Source: an uncultured Collinsella sp. (GTDB lineage Bacteria > Actinomycetota > Coriobacteriia > Coriobacteriales > Coriobacteriaceae). Taken from it: 6,816 nucleotides of DNA. The notes under the pieces are model-generated. The model searched no databases and had not been told where the DNA came from. It saw only the letters and a list, made by a program, of their open reading frames with translations. The translations under genes were made by a program, and so were the position numbers. Positions 1-6,766 of the stretch are shown in pieces; within the stretch, counting starts at the first letter, position 1; each line of letters starts with the position of its first letter. Location: assembly GCA_902478705.1 (NCBI GenBank), contig CABSMB010000068.1:1-6816 (forward strand). Reading direction: 5' to 3'.

Positions 1-1
1 G

Positions 2-646
2 GTTGGTATCTACCTTACAAAAGAGGGCTTTGACGTCCAGATCGCCTACAGCGGGGCCGATGCGGCCAAGGCAATCCTGGAGCAAGAGTTCGACCTAGCA
101 CTGCTCGACGTCATGCTGCCCGATATCGACGGCTTTGAGCTGCTGCGTACCATTCGTGCCAGCCATACCTATCCCGTAATTATGTTGACGGCCCGCGATG
201 CCCAGCAGGATAAGATCGAAGGCCTTTCGCTTGGCGCGGACGATTACGTGGTCAAGCCATTCCGCCCGCTGGAGCTCATCGCGCGCGTTCAGGCTCAGTT
301 GCGCCGCTATACCAGCTACGGTAGCCGAGTACAGGTGGCTGAGTCTCCGGTCATTCAGCTCGACGGCCTCGAGATCAACCGTGACGCTCGCTCCGTGACA
401 GTGGACGGTGCGCCGGTGCGCCTTACGCCCATCGAGTATTCCATCTTGCTGTATCTGGCCGAGCATCGTGGCAGCGTAGTGCCCGTGGAGGACCTGTTCC
501 GCGCGGTGTGGAACGAGGACTTTATGCCCGGCTCCAACAATACGGTGATGGTGCACATTCGTCACCTGCGCGAAAAGATCGGTGACGACGCTCAGAAGCC
601 GCGTTTTATCAAAAACGTTTGGGGCGTCGGCTATATCATCGAATAA
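2..646 (+). CDS. Response regulator, OmpR/PhoB family, VanR-like (5' truncated)
   Basis: This is a DNA-binding response regulator that takes a phosphoryl group from a partner kinase and controls promoters. The frame is open from base 2 with no start codon. The fragment begins VGIYLTKEGFDV, which normally sits about 15-18 residues into the receiver domain, so only the first beta strand and acidic pocket are missing. The 214 visible residues hold the phospho-acceptor Asp (fragment residue 36, in LLDVMLPDIDG), the switch Thr (63, MLTA) and the conserved Lys (85, VVKPF). A winged-helix domain follows from about residue 125, ending in the typical NVWGVGYIIE. The C-terminal half reads very like VanR. 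A VanS-like kinase follows 25 bases after the stop, so the two form a two-component operon. Family and domain assignment are secure; the VanR label is by resemblance and the target genes are unknown. Confidence 0.93.
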   Translation, partial: VGIYLTKEGFDVQIAYSGADAAKAILEQEFDLALLDVMLPDIDGFELLRTIRASHTYPVIMLTARDAQQDKIEGLSLGADDYVVKPFRPLELIARVQAQLRRYTSYGSRVQVAESPVIQLDGLEINRDARSVTVDGAPVRLTPIEYSILLYLAEHRGSVVPVEDLFRAVWNEDFMPGSNNTVMVHIRHLREKIGDDAQKPRFIKNVWGVGYIIE

Positions 647-659
647 CGCCTTTGTTTGC

Positions 660-664
660 GAGGA
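660..664 (+). promoter_or_regulatory. Ribosome binding site deciding the kinase start
   Basis: GAGGA lies 7 bases before the ATG at 672. Another in-frame ATG at 666 is only 1 base from this motif, and an in-frame ATG at 582 lies inside the upstream gene without a comparable site. The start at 672 is therefore preferred. Confidence 0.6.
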
Positions 665-671
665 CATGGAC

Positions 672-1910
672 ATGACAAAAGACGATAGGCGGGCATTTGA
701 GGTGCCCGATTGGCTCTTTGAATATGTAAAGGCGGTCGTCGATAATCGCGCGCTTGCGACGGTGCTGCTCTTTTTGCTGAGTCTGCTGCTGATCGGCATT
801 GATAACATCGCCGGTATCTTGGCGGCTCTACTCATCGGCTTCTTGCTGATCGATCGCTTTGAAATCGTGCGCCGTTGCGTGGTGATCGGCGGTGCCGCGT
901 GGGTCATGACGCTGGCGATCGGCGCCATGGCACTCGGTGGCATTGAGGGACCGGTGTTCTTTGACGCCGGCTTTGTATTCAACATGATTGGCTTTGTCCT
1001 GGCGCTTGCCGTGTGTGTCTTATTCTTTTGTGGCCGAGCGCTGTATTACCAAGGCTACGAGCAAGGGGGACAGCATGCCGACCGCGTGCTTGCGGCCCGT
1101 ATCCAGGACCGCCTGATCGATCATCCTGACGCCTGGGATAACATCGACGGCGACTTCCTGGAGGTCGAGGGTGCGCTCAACCGCGTGCGCGATCGCGAGC
1201 GTAAGGTGCAGCAGGCCCTACGCGACGAATCGCATCGCAAGGACGATTTGGTCACATACTTGGCGCATGACCTGCGCACACCGCTTGCCAGCGTGGTGGG
1301 CTACCTCTCGCTGTTGCAGGAGGCGCCCGACCTGCCGGTTGAGCAGCGCGAGCACTTTACAGGCGTGGCGCTCGACAAGGCGCACCGACTCGACGCGCTT
1401 GTTGAGGAGTTCTTTGATATCACGCGCTTTGACTTCCACGATATTGTGCTCACGCGCGGCTACGTCGACCTGGGATTGCTGCTGGCGCAGGTGGCCGATG
1501 AGTTCTATCCCATTCTCAACGAGCAGCACAAAGATGTCCAAGTTGATGTGCGCGAGGACCTGACGGTGCTCGTAGATGGCGACAAGATGGCTCGCGTGTT
1601 CAACAACATCATGAAAAACGCCATCGCCTATAGCTACGAAGGATCGACCATCACGATTGAGGCTGGGCGCCAAGATGACGGTGGCGTACGAATTCGCTTT
1701 ATCAATCAGGGTGATCCGATTCCGGCGGCTAAGCTCAAGGTGATCTTTGAGAAGTTCTATCGCCTGGACGCGGCACGTGCGACCAATCGCGGTGGCGCCG
1801 GCCTGGGTCTTGCCATCGCCAAGGAGATTGTCGCGGCACACAGCGGCACCATTGCGTGCGAATCGACGCCCGAGCACACGGTGTTTACCATTGCGCTGCC
1901 CGCTGCATAA
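672..1910 (+). CDS. VanS-like sensor histidine kinase
   Basis: This is a membrane histidine kinase (412 residues) that should phosphorylate the regulator encoded just upstream. The N-terminal 125 residues are strongly hydrophobic, with about four membrane segments (roughly 28-43, 45-61, 69-90 and 101-121) and only short loops, so no sizeable external sensor domain is visible. A charged, probably coiled linker (about 160-190) leads to the H-box LAHDLRTPL with the phosphorylated His199. The catalytic domain has the N-box NNIMKNAIAYS (Asn316), the F-box IFEKFYRLD (359-366) and the G2 box GGAGLGLAIAKEI (374-386). The usual DxGxG of the G1 box is replaced by NQGDPIP (345-351), a variant also typical of VanS, so the enzyme need not be inactive. 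The H-box region and the DEFYPIL and IFEKFYRLD segments are strikingly VanS-like. The signal is unknown, and no van resistance genes lie in the window. Confidence 0.93.
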   Translation: MTKDDRRAFEVPDWLFEYVKAVVDNRALATVLLFLLSLLLIGIDNIAGILAALLIGFLLIDRFEIVRRCVVIGGAAWVMTLAIGAMALGGIEGPVFFDAGFVFNMIGFVLALAVCVLFFCGRALYYQGYEQGGQHADRVLAARIQDRLIDHPDAWDNIDGDFLEVEGALNRVRDRERKVQQALRDESHRKDDLVTYLAHDLRTPLASVVGYLSLLQEAPDLPVEQREHFTGVALDKAHRLDALVEEFFDITRFDFHDIVLTRGYVDLGLLLAQVADEFYPILNEQHKDVQVDVREDLTVLVDGDKMARVFNNIMKNAIAYSYEGSTITIEAGRQDDGGVRIRFINQGDPIPAAKLKVIFEKFYRLDAARATNRGGAGLGLAIAKEIVAAHSGTIACESTPEHTVFTIALPAA

Positions 1911-1931
1911 CCAGCGTGCCCTTACAAACAC

Positions 1932-1958
1932 TTGACAATGCGCTCACGTGCGTATGAG
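1932..1958 (+). promoter_or_regulatory. Candidate promoter upstream of pstB
   Basis: A perfect TTGACA -35 hexamer lies at 1932-1937, followed 15 bases later by TATGAG (1953-1958), which matches 4 of 6 positions of TATAAT. The spacing is short and the -10 weak, as expected for an activator-dependent promoter. TTACAA at 1922-1927 sits 10 bases before TTGACA, and the pair could be read as Pho-box-like direct repeats. This is inference from motifs only. Confidence 0.35.
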
Positions 1959-1959
1959 C
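1942..1959. repeat. Inverted repeat GCTCA-N8-TGAGC
   Basis: The arms at 1942-1946 and 1955-1959 are perfect complements. A second short pairing (ACG with CGT, 1946-1948 with 1951-1953) can form inside the loop as an alternative. The dyad covers the spacer and -10 of the candidate pstB promoter, so it could be an operator. No T-tract follows, so it is unlikely to be an intrinsic terminator for the kinase gene. Confidence 0.4.
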
Positions 1960-1971
1960 CGCGATTTCTAC

Positions 1972-2000
1972 TATCGATACTGCTGAATTGATATCGATAT
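1972..2000. promoter_or_regulatory. Paired TATCGATA palindromes before pstB, candidate operator
   Basis: The 8-base palindrome TATCGATA occurs at 1972-1979 and again at 1992-1999, the second copy embedded in the 10-base palindrome ATATCGATAT (1991-2000). The centres are exactly 20 bases apart, close to two helical turns, so two dimers would bind on the same face of the DNA. The second copy abuts the pstB ribosome binding site. The function is inferred; no specific regulator is recognised. Confidence 0.45.
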
Positions 2001-2006
2001 GGAGGT
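2001..2006 (+). promoter_or_regulatory. Ribosome binding site deciding the pstB start
   Basis: GGAGGT is a near-perfect Shine-Dalgarno sequence 7 bases before the ATG at 2014. An in-frame ATG at 1999 lies upstream of and overlapping this motif, so it would lack a ribosome site and is rejected as the start. Confidence 0.75.
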
Positions 2007-2013
2007 ATGCGGT

Positions 2014-2889
<876 letters not shown>

Positions 2890-2940
2890 TACCATCTAGT
2901 ACAGGCACCTTTAGGGTTAAGATGCGGTCATGCCGGCCGC

Positions 2941-2947
2941 AAAGGGG
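2941..2947 (+). promoter_or_regulatory. Ribosome binding site deciding the second regulator's start
   Basis: AAAGGGG lies 6 bases before the ATG at 2954. Starting there places YYVEDDD at the N-terminus, as normal for a receiver domain. The in-frame ATG at 2930 would add eight residues (MPAAKGFN) not expected in this family, and it has no convincing site. Confidence 0.65.
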
Positions 2948-2953
2948 TTCAAC

Positions 2954-3682
2954 ATGATCTATTACGTCGAGGACGATGACAACATCAGGGATTTGACGGT
3001 CTATGCACTGCGCAAGCAGGGAATCGAGGCCGAGGGCTTTTCGTGTGATGGCGAGTTTAAGACCGCCGTGGCGCGACGGGTGCCCGATGCTGTGCTGCTC
3101 GACATCATGCTGCCCGATACCGACGGCTTGGCGATTATGCGTCGTCTGCGTGCCGATCGCCTGACGGCGACGGTGCCCATTATGATGCTCACCGCCAAGG
3201 ACACCGAGCTCGACAAGGTCATGGCGCTCGATGGCGGTGCCGACGATTACCTGACCAAGCCGTTCTCGCTTATGGAACTCGCTAGCCGTTGCCGTGCGCT
3301 GCTGCGCCGCGGCGGCATGGTCAAGCAGGCGAGCGATGTGCTCAGCGTGGGCGATATCGTACTTTCGCCCAGCCACCGCGAAGTGACCGTCGCCGGTGAA
3401 CCGCTCAAGCTCACGCTGCGCGAATTCGACCTGCTCGAATACCTCATGCGCAAACCTGGCGTGGTCTTTACCCGCGAGTCGTTGCTGCAGAGCGTATGGG
3501 GCTGGGACTTCGACGGCGGTTCGCGCACCGTCGACGTGCATGTGCAGACACTCCGCCAAAAGCTCGGCGAGCGTGCGAGCGCCATAGAGACCGTGCGCGG
3601 CGTGGGCTATCGTCTGGCCGAGCCTACGGCCGATGACGATGCCGAAGGAGCCGACAGCGCGGCTAGCGCATCGGAGGAGTAG
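2954..3682 (+). CDS. Response regulator, OmpR/PhoB family, probable phosphate regulator
   Basis: This is a two-domain transcription factor of 242 residues. The receiver domain (about 1-118) has the acidic pair Asp7/Asp8, phospho-acceptor Asp50 in LLDIMLPDTDG, Thr80 in MMLTA and Lys102 in LTKPF. The winged-helix DNA-binding domain (about 127-222) has the recognition-helix region SRTVDVHVQTLRQKLG and ends in VRGVGYRL. A low-complexity acidic Ala/Asp/Glu/Ser tail of some 20 residues follows, which is not usual for the family. The gene starts 64 bases after pstB, and its kinase begins 3 bases after its stop. That position makes a PhoB/PhoP-like role in phosphate starvation plausible, with pstB a likely target. 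Receiver and DNA-binding domains alone do not distinguish PhoB from WalR or other paralogues, so the symbol is withheld. Confidence 0.94.
   Translation: MIYYVEDDDNIRDLTVYALRKQGIEAEGFSCDGEFKTAVARRVPDAVLLDIMLPDTDGLAIMRRLRADRLTATVPIMMLTAKDTELDKVMALDGGADDYLTKPFSLMELASRCRALLRRGGMVKQASDVLSVGDIVLSPSHREVTVAGEPLKLTLREFDLLEYLMRKPGVVFTRESLLQSVWGWDFDGGSRTVDVHVQTLRQKLGERASAIETVRGVGYRLAEPTADDDAEGADSAASASEE
3673..3679 (+). promoter_or_regulatory. Ribosome binding site for a GTG start, inside the preceding gene
   Basis: GGAGGAG forms the last two sense codons (Glu-Glu) and part of a third in the upstream regulator. It lies 6 bases before the GTG at 3686. It supports the non-ATG start and implies translational coupling of regulator and kinase. 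Confidence 0.75.
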
Positions 3683-3685
3683 CTC

Positions 3686-5110
3686 GTGGTCTTAGCCCCC
3701 CAGGGAAAACGCACCCTGTCGCATCGCGTGTTCGCGACGATTTTTCTTTGCGCTATGGCGGTTATCGTGGCGTTTACGGTGCTGGGCGCGTTCTTTGTGC
3801 AAAATACCCTGGCAGATGCCACGAGCGCCAACCTTTCGCAGGAAACCGAGCTTATTGCCGCTGCCCTCAATGAGCAGCAGGAGCCCATTGCCTTTCTGCG
3901 CAGTTTCGATCGCGAGGACTTGCGCATCACGCTGATCAACAAAGACGGGTCGGTTGCCTACGACAACGAGGCATCGCCTTCTATGCTGCCCAATCACGGC
4001 GATCGCCCCGAGGTCGTCAAGGCTTTCGAGAACGGCTCGGGTTCTGCGGAGCGCGCAAGCTCCACGCTCGACGAGATTATGCTGTACCGAGCTGTCCGAC
4101 TTAATAACGGCCAAGTTGTCCGCTTGGCGCAGGCCCAACCTGGCGTTGCGGCGATTCTGATGTCTCTCGTGGCGCCGATGCTGCTCATTGCGGCGGCAGG
4201 TGCGGTGCTCTCGTTTTTCTTGGCGCGTCGTGAGTCCCGTGCCATCATTGAGCCGTTGCAGGAGGTCGATCTGGATCATCCACGCCGCAGCTACGAGCAT
4301 GCTTATGCCGAGATGGTTCCCATGCTCGAGCGCATTGAGTCGCAACGCCAGGAGCTCAAGCGCCAGATGGCGGTGCTGGCGGACAACGACCGCATGCGCC
4401 GCGAGTTCACGGCCAATATCACCCATGAGCTCAAGACGCCGCTTACGGCAATCTCAGGCTATGCCGAGCTCATCGCGAACGGTATGGTCGAGGGTGAGGA
4501 CGATCTGCGCACCTTTGGCGGCCGCATCTACCGTGAGGCGGGCCGTTTGGCGGCGCTCGTCAACGATATCCTCACGCTTTCGAACTTGGATGAGGCCGAG
4601 CGTGCGAGCGATGGCGAGGCGGTGCCTATTGGCTCCGCGGAGCCCATTGAGCTTTCGCGTGCTATCTACGCGGTCGAGCAGCGTCTTGAGCAGGTCGCTC
4701 GCCAGGCAAATGTGACGATAGGCCATGAGACCAAGCCTGTGGTCGTCGAAGGCGTATCGCGCCTGATCGATGAGCTCATCTATAACCTGGCGAGCAACGC
4801 CATTCGCTACAACCGGCCCGGCGGTACGGTGACGTTGCGGTGCGGAACCAACGGCGACGGGCGCCCGTATCTGTCGGTTGCCGATACGGGTATTGGCATT
4901 GCGCCCGAGGAACAGGGTAAGGTATTCGAGCGTTTCTATCGCGTTGACAAGAGCCGTTCTAAAGCGCGCGGTGGAACGGGTCTGGGTCTGGCCATCGTCA
5001 AGCATGCCGCCCTGTATCATCACGCCTCGCTCGATCTGTCGAGCGAGTTGGGGGTGGGGACCACCATCACGGTGACGTTTCCCGTGCAACAGGACGAGCA
5101 GTTCGTGTAG
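3686..5110 (+). CDS. PhoR-like sensor histidine kinase
   Basis: This is a membrane histidine kinase of 474 residues and the evident partner of the regulator just upstream. It begins with GTG. Membrane segments at about 14-38 and 155-179 enclose an external domain of some 115 residues. Its RITLINKDGSVAYDNE stretch and NRPE-like GDRPEVVKA resemble the PAS/PDC-type sensor fold of Gram-positive PhoR-like kinases. A short, degenerate HAMP-like linker (about 180-235, IIEPLQEVDLDHP) leads to the H-box ITHELKTPLTAISGY with His247. The catalytic domain is complete: N-box LIYNLASNAIRYN (Asn371), G1 DTGIGI (Asp400), F-box FERFYRVD (414-421) and G2 GGTGLGLAIVKH (429-440). No cytoplasmic PAS domain is seen, unlike in Bacillus PhoR. 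Location beside pstB favours phosphate sensing, but the ligand cannot be read from the sequence. A strong hairpin follows the stop. Confidence 0.94.
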   Translation: MVLAPQGKRTLSHRVFATIFLCAMAVIVAFTVLGAFFVQNTLADATSANLSQETELIAAALNEQQEPIAFLRSFDREDLRITLINKDGSVAYDNEASPSMLPNHGDRPEVVKAFENGSGSAERASSTLDEIMLYRAVRLNNGQVVRLAQAQPGVAAILMSLVAPMLLIAAAGAVLSFFLARRESRAIIEPLQEVDLDHPRRSYEHAYAEMVPMLERIESQRQELKRQMAVLADNDRMRREFTANITHELKTPLTAISGYAELIANGMVEGEDDLRTFGGRIYREAGRLAALVNDILTLSNLDEAERASDGEAVPIGSAEPIELSRAIYAVEQRLEQVARQANVTIGHETKPVVVEGVSRLIDELIYNLASNAIRYNRPGGTVTLRCGTNGDGRPYLSVADTGIGIAPEEQGKVFERFYRVDKSRSKARGGTGLGLAIVKHAALYHHASLDLSSELGVGTTITVTFPVQQDEQFV

Positions 5111-5136
5111 CGGTACTGCAAACATGTGAATTTCAT

Positions 5137-5170
5137 GCCGCATCGGGGCTGCCGGTGCGGCGTTAATGTT
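5137..5170 (+). terminator. Probable intrinsic terminator after the PhoR-like kinase
   Basis: Bases 5137-5146 pair with 5152-5161 over 10 pairs, nine Watson-Crick and one G-T, around the five-base loop GGCTG. The stem is very GC-rich. The following GTTAATGTT is only moderately T-rich, so termination may be partial. It lies 26 bases after the kinase stop and before the capsule operon, just where a transcript boundary is expected. Confidence 0.6.
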
Positions 5171-5178
5171 GCGCAACA
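5167..5178. promoter_or_regulatory. 12-base perfect palindrome TGTTGCGCAACA
   Basis: This is a perfect dyad about 110 bases upstream of the first capsule gene, overlapping the T-rich tail of the terminator hairpin. Its inner TTGCGC could also be read as a weak -35 box, with TATCTT (5194-5199) or TATAGA (5203-5208) as poor -10 boxes. It may be an operator of the polysaccharide operon. This is inferred only from symmetry and position. Confidence 0.35.
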
Positions 5179-5286
5179 ATGGTGTAAGCGCTGTATCTTA
5201 TGTATAGAGTTCGGACATGGCAAAAAGATGCGATATCATACGAGCAGTTTTGTCGATATGAACTAGGGAAATGAAAGGCAAGCTGC

Positions 5287-5943
5287 ATGACCCTTCTCGA
5301 ACTGTTCCAGCTGCTTAAAAAGCACCTCAAGCTGGTCATCGCCCTTCCGGTGGTCTGCGCGATCGCCATGGGCGTCGTGTCCTTCACCATGATGGACAAC
5401 ACCTACACCGCCACGACGAGCATGTACATTCTCGCCAAGACCGATGGTAACCAGACGAGCTACTACAACGACCTGTCGGCGAGCCAGATGCTCTCCAACG
5501 ATATCGCGACGCTGCTCGATAGCGACAGCGTCAAGAGCGGTGCTGCTAAGGAGCTGGGTCTTTCCAACTTGGATGATTACAAGGTGAGCGTTACGAGCGA
5601 GACCACGACTCGTGTCATTTCGCTGTCCGTGACCGGTGACAGCCCCGACGGTGCCGCCGCTGTCGCCAACGCCATTGCCAACTCGGTGTCTACCGTGGCT
5701 CAGGACGTTGACGCCGCCCAGGCCGTCAACGTGATCGATAAGGCAAAGATCCCCAGCCAGCCCAGCGGCCCCAACCGCAAGCTCTATATCGCGGTCGCCG
5801 CTCTGGCCGGTCTATTCGTCGCCGTTGCAATTGTCGTGCTGCTCGACATGCTCAATACCCGCGTCCGCTCCGTCGACGATGCCGTTGAGCTGCTCGGTGT
5901 GCCCGTTATCGGTCGTTTCCCCGTTGTGAAGGGCGGTAAGTAA
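5287..5943 (+). CDS. CpsC/YveK-like capsule chain-length determinant, tyrosine-kinase activator
   Basis: This is a polysaccharide co-polymerase of the Wzz superfamily (218 residues). In Gram-positives it anchors and activates the separate cytoplasmic tyrosine kinase and helps set polymer length. The N-terminal segment MTLLELFQLLKKHLKLVIAL is the usual Wzz opening, and the first membrane helix spans about 15-36. An external domain of about 135 residues follows, then the proline-rich motif AKIPSQPSGPNRK (153-165) and a second membrane helix (about 167-187). The cytoplasmic tail VDDAVELLGVPVIGRFPV is the family's standard kinase-contact region. AAAGG at 5274-5278, 8 bases before the ATG, supports the start. 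The kinase gene begins 3 bases after the stop, so the pair form a split BY-kinase as in CpsC/CpsD or YwqC/YwqD. Confidence in the family is high; the polysaccharide made is unknown. Confidence 0.93.
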   Translation: MTLLELFQLLKKHLKLVIALPVVCAIAMGVVSFTMMDNTYTATTSMYILAKTDGNQTSYYNDLSASQMLSNDIATLLDSDSVKSGAAKELGLSNLDDYKVSVTSETTTRVISLSVTGDSPDGAAAVANAIANSVSTVAQDVDAAQAVNVIDKAKIPSQPSGPNRKLYIAVAALAGLFVAVAIVVLLDMLNTRVRSVDDAVELLGVPVIGRFPVVKGGK

Positions 5944-5946
5944 TTC

Positions 5947-6702
5947 ATGGCCCGTAAAAAGAAAACCAGCGATACCCTCGCCTTTAGCAACGCAGCCAAG
6001 ACGCTGCTGGCAAATATTCGCTTTGCGAGTGTCGATACGCCGATCAAGTCCATTACCGTGACGTCCTCCATCCCCAACGAGGGCAAGTCCACCATTGCGG
6101 TCAACCTGGCTCAGGCCATTGCGACCAGCGGCAAGAGCGTCCTGCTCGTCGAGTGCGACATGCGTCACCGTACGCTTGCCAACCTGCTGGGCCTCCGTCA
6201 TTCCGGTGGCCTGTACGCCGTCCTTTCCGACCAGATGTCGATTGACGAGGCTGTCGTCGAAACCGGTCAGCCCAACTTCTTCTTCCTCGATGCCGAGCCG
6301 CGCATTCCCAACCCGGCTGACATTATCGCCTCGCGTCGCTTTGCCAAGCTGGTTGCCGCGCTGGAGGAGAAGTACCAGTACGTCATCTTTGATACGCCGC
6401 CCGTGGGTACGTTTGTCGATGCCGCCGAGGTCGCGGCGATTACCGACGGCACCATTTACGTTATCCGCGAGGACTTCGCCAAGCGCAACGAGATTCTTGC
6501 CGCCTTCGACCAGCTCAACAAGGCCGAGGTGAACGTGATCGGTACGGTCATGAACTGCTGCGAGACTTCGAGCCATGACTACTATTACTCGTATTATGGC
6601 GAGGACAAGGGCCAGAACAACGCTGTCACCGGGGTTAACCCTGCTATTGGCGGTGCCGCTGCAACGGGGACCCCTGCGAAGGCGAAGCGTTTTAAGAAAT
6701 AG
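5947..6702 (+). CDS. CpsD/CapB-like tyrosine-protein kinase (BY-kinase)
   Basis: This is a cytoplasmic bacterial tyrosine autokinase (251 residues) whose cycling phosphorylation controls capsule or exopolysaccharide assembly. It has the P-loop SSIPNEGKST (40-49), the Walker A' region LLVECDMRHR (66-75) and Walker B VIFDTPPVG (146-154), all characteristic of BY-kinases. The C-terminal tyrosine cluster DYYYSYYGE (211-219) holds the autophosphorylation sites. The N-terminal ANIRF (22-26) matches the end of the family's usual EAxRxLRTNIxF oligomerisation motif, but the leading Glu-Ala-x-Arg is not conserved. Walker A' has Glu-Cys-Asp where Asp-x-Asp is usual, a mild variation. A 30-residue Gly/Ala/Lys-rich tail follows the tyrosines. 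It lacks membrane segments and must rely on the CpsC-like protein encoded 3 bases upstream. A CpsB-like phosphatase gene starts 24 bases downstream. Confidence 0.95.
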   Translation: MARKKKTSDTLAFSNAAKTLLANIRFASVDTPIKSITVTSSIPNEGKSTIAVNLAQAIATSGKSVLLVECDMRHRTLANLLGLRHSGGLYAVLSDQMSIDEAVVETGQPNFFFLDAEPRIPNPADIIASRRFAKLVAALEEKYQYVIFDTPPVGTFVDAAEVAAITDGTIYVIREDFAKRNEILAAFDQLNKAEVNVIGTVMNCCETSSHDYYYSYYGEDKGQNNAVTGVNPAIGGAAATGTPAKAKRFKK

Positions 6703-6726
6703 CAACGACGCAGATAAGAGGGCGAT

Positions 6727-6766
6727 ATGCGAGACATCCACTGCCATATCCTGCCCGGTGTTGACG
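6727..6766 (+). CDS. CpsB/YwqE-like PHP-domain tyrosine phosphatase (3' truncated)
   Basis: Only the first 13 codons are present, reading MRDIHCHILPGVD, before sequencing adapter replaces the gene. HCHILPGVD is the hallmark N-terminus of the manganese-dependent PHP-family phosphatases that dephosphorylate CpsD-type kinases; the two His residues belong to the metal site. The next real base, G6766, is compatible with the Asp codon that normally follows. AGAGGG at 6717-6722 sits 4 bases before the ATG. Its position directly after the kinase gene fits the CpsB role in this operon. The fragment is short, so the call rests on one motif plus context. Confidence 0.8.

Noticed and set aside
95..985. 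Long open frame on the minus strand opposite the first regulator and kinase
   Set aside because: It is antisense to two clearly recognised genes, has low-complexity Ser/Ala/Arg composition and no domain, as expected for a shadow frame in GC-rich coding DNA.
2..1910. Vancomycin resistance regulatory locus
   Set aside because: Only VanR/VanS-like regulators are present. No ligase, dehydrogenase, dipeptidase or racemase gene is visible, and such regulators occur without resistance.
2890..2953. Possible promoter between pstB and the second regulator (TAAGAT at 2918-2923)
   Set aside because: There is no convincing -35 at proper spacing. The 64-base gap is equally consistent with co-transcription from pstB.
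5271..5318. Tiny open frame starting ATGAAAGGC just before and overlapping the CpsC-like gene
   Set aside because: It encodes 15 residues, its nearest purine-rich motif is only 2 bases from the ATG, and the AAAGG within it serves as the ribosome site for the real start at 5287.
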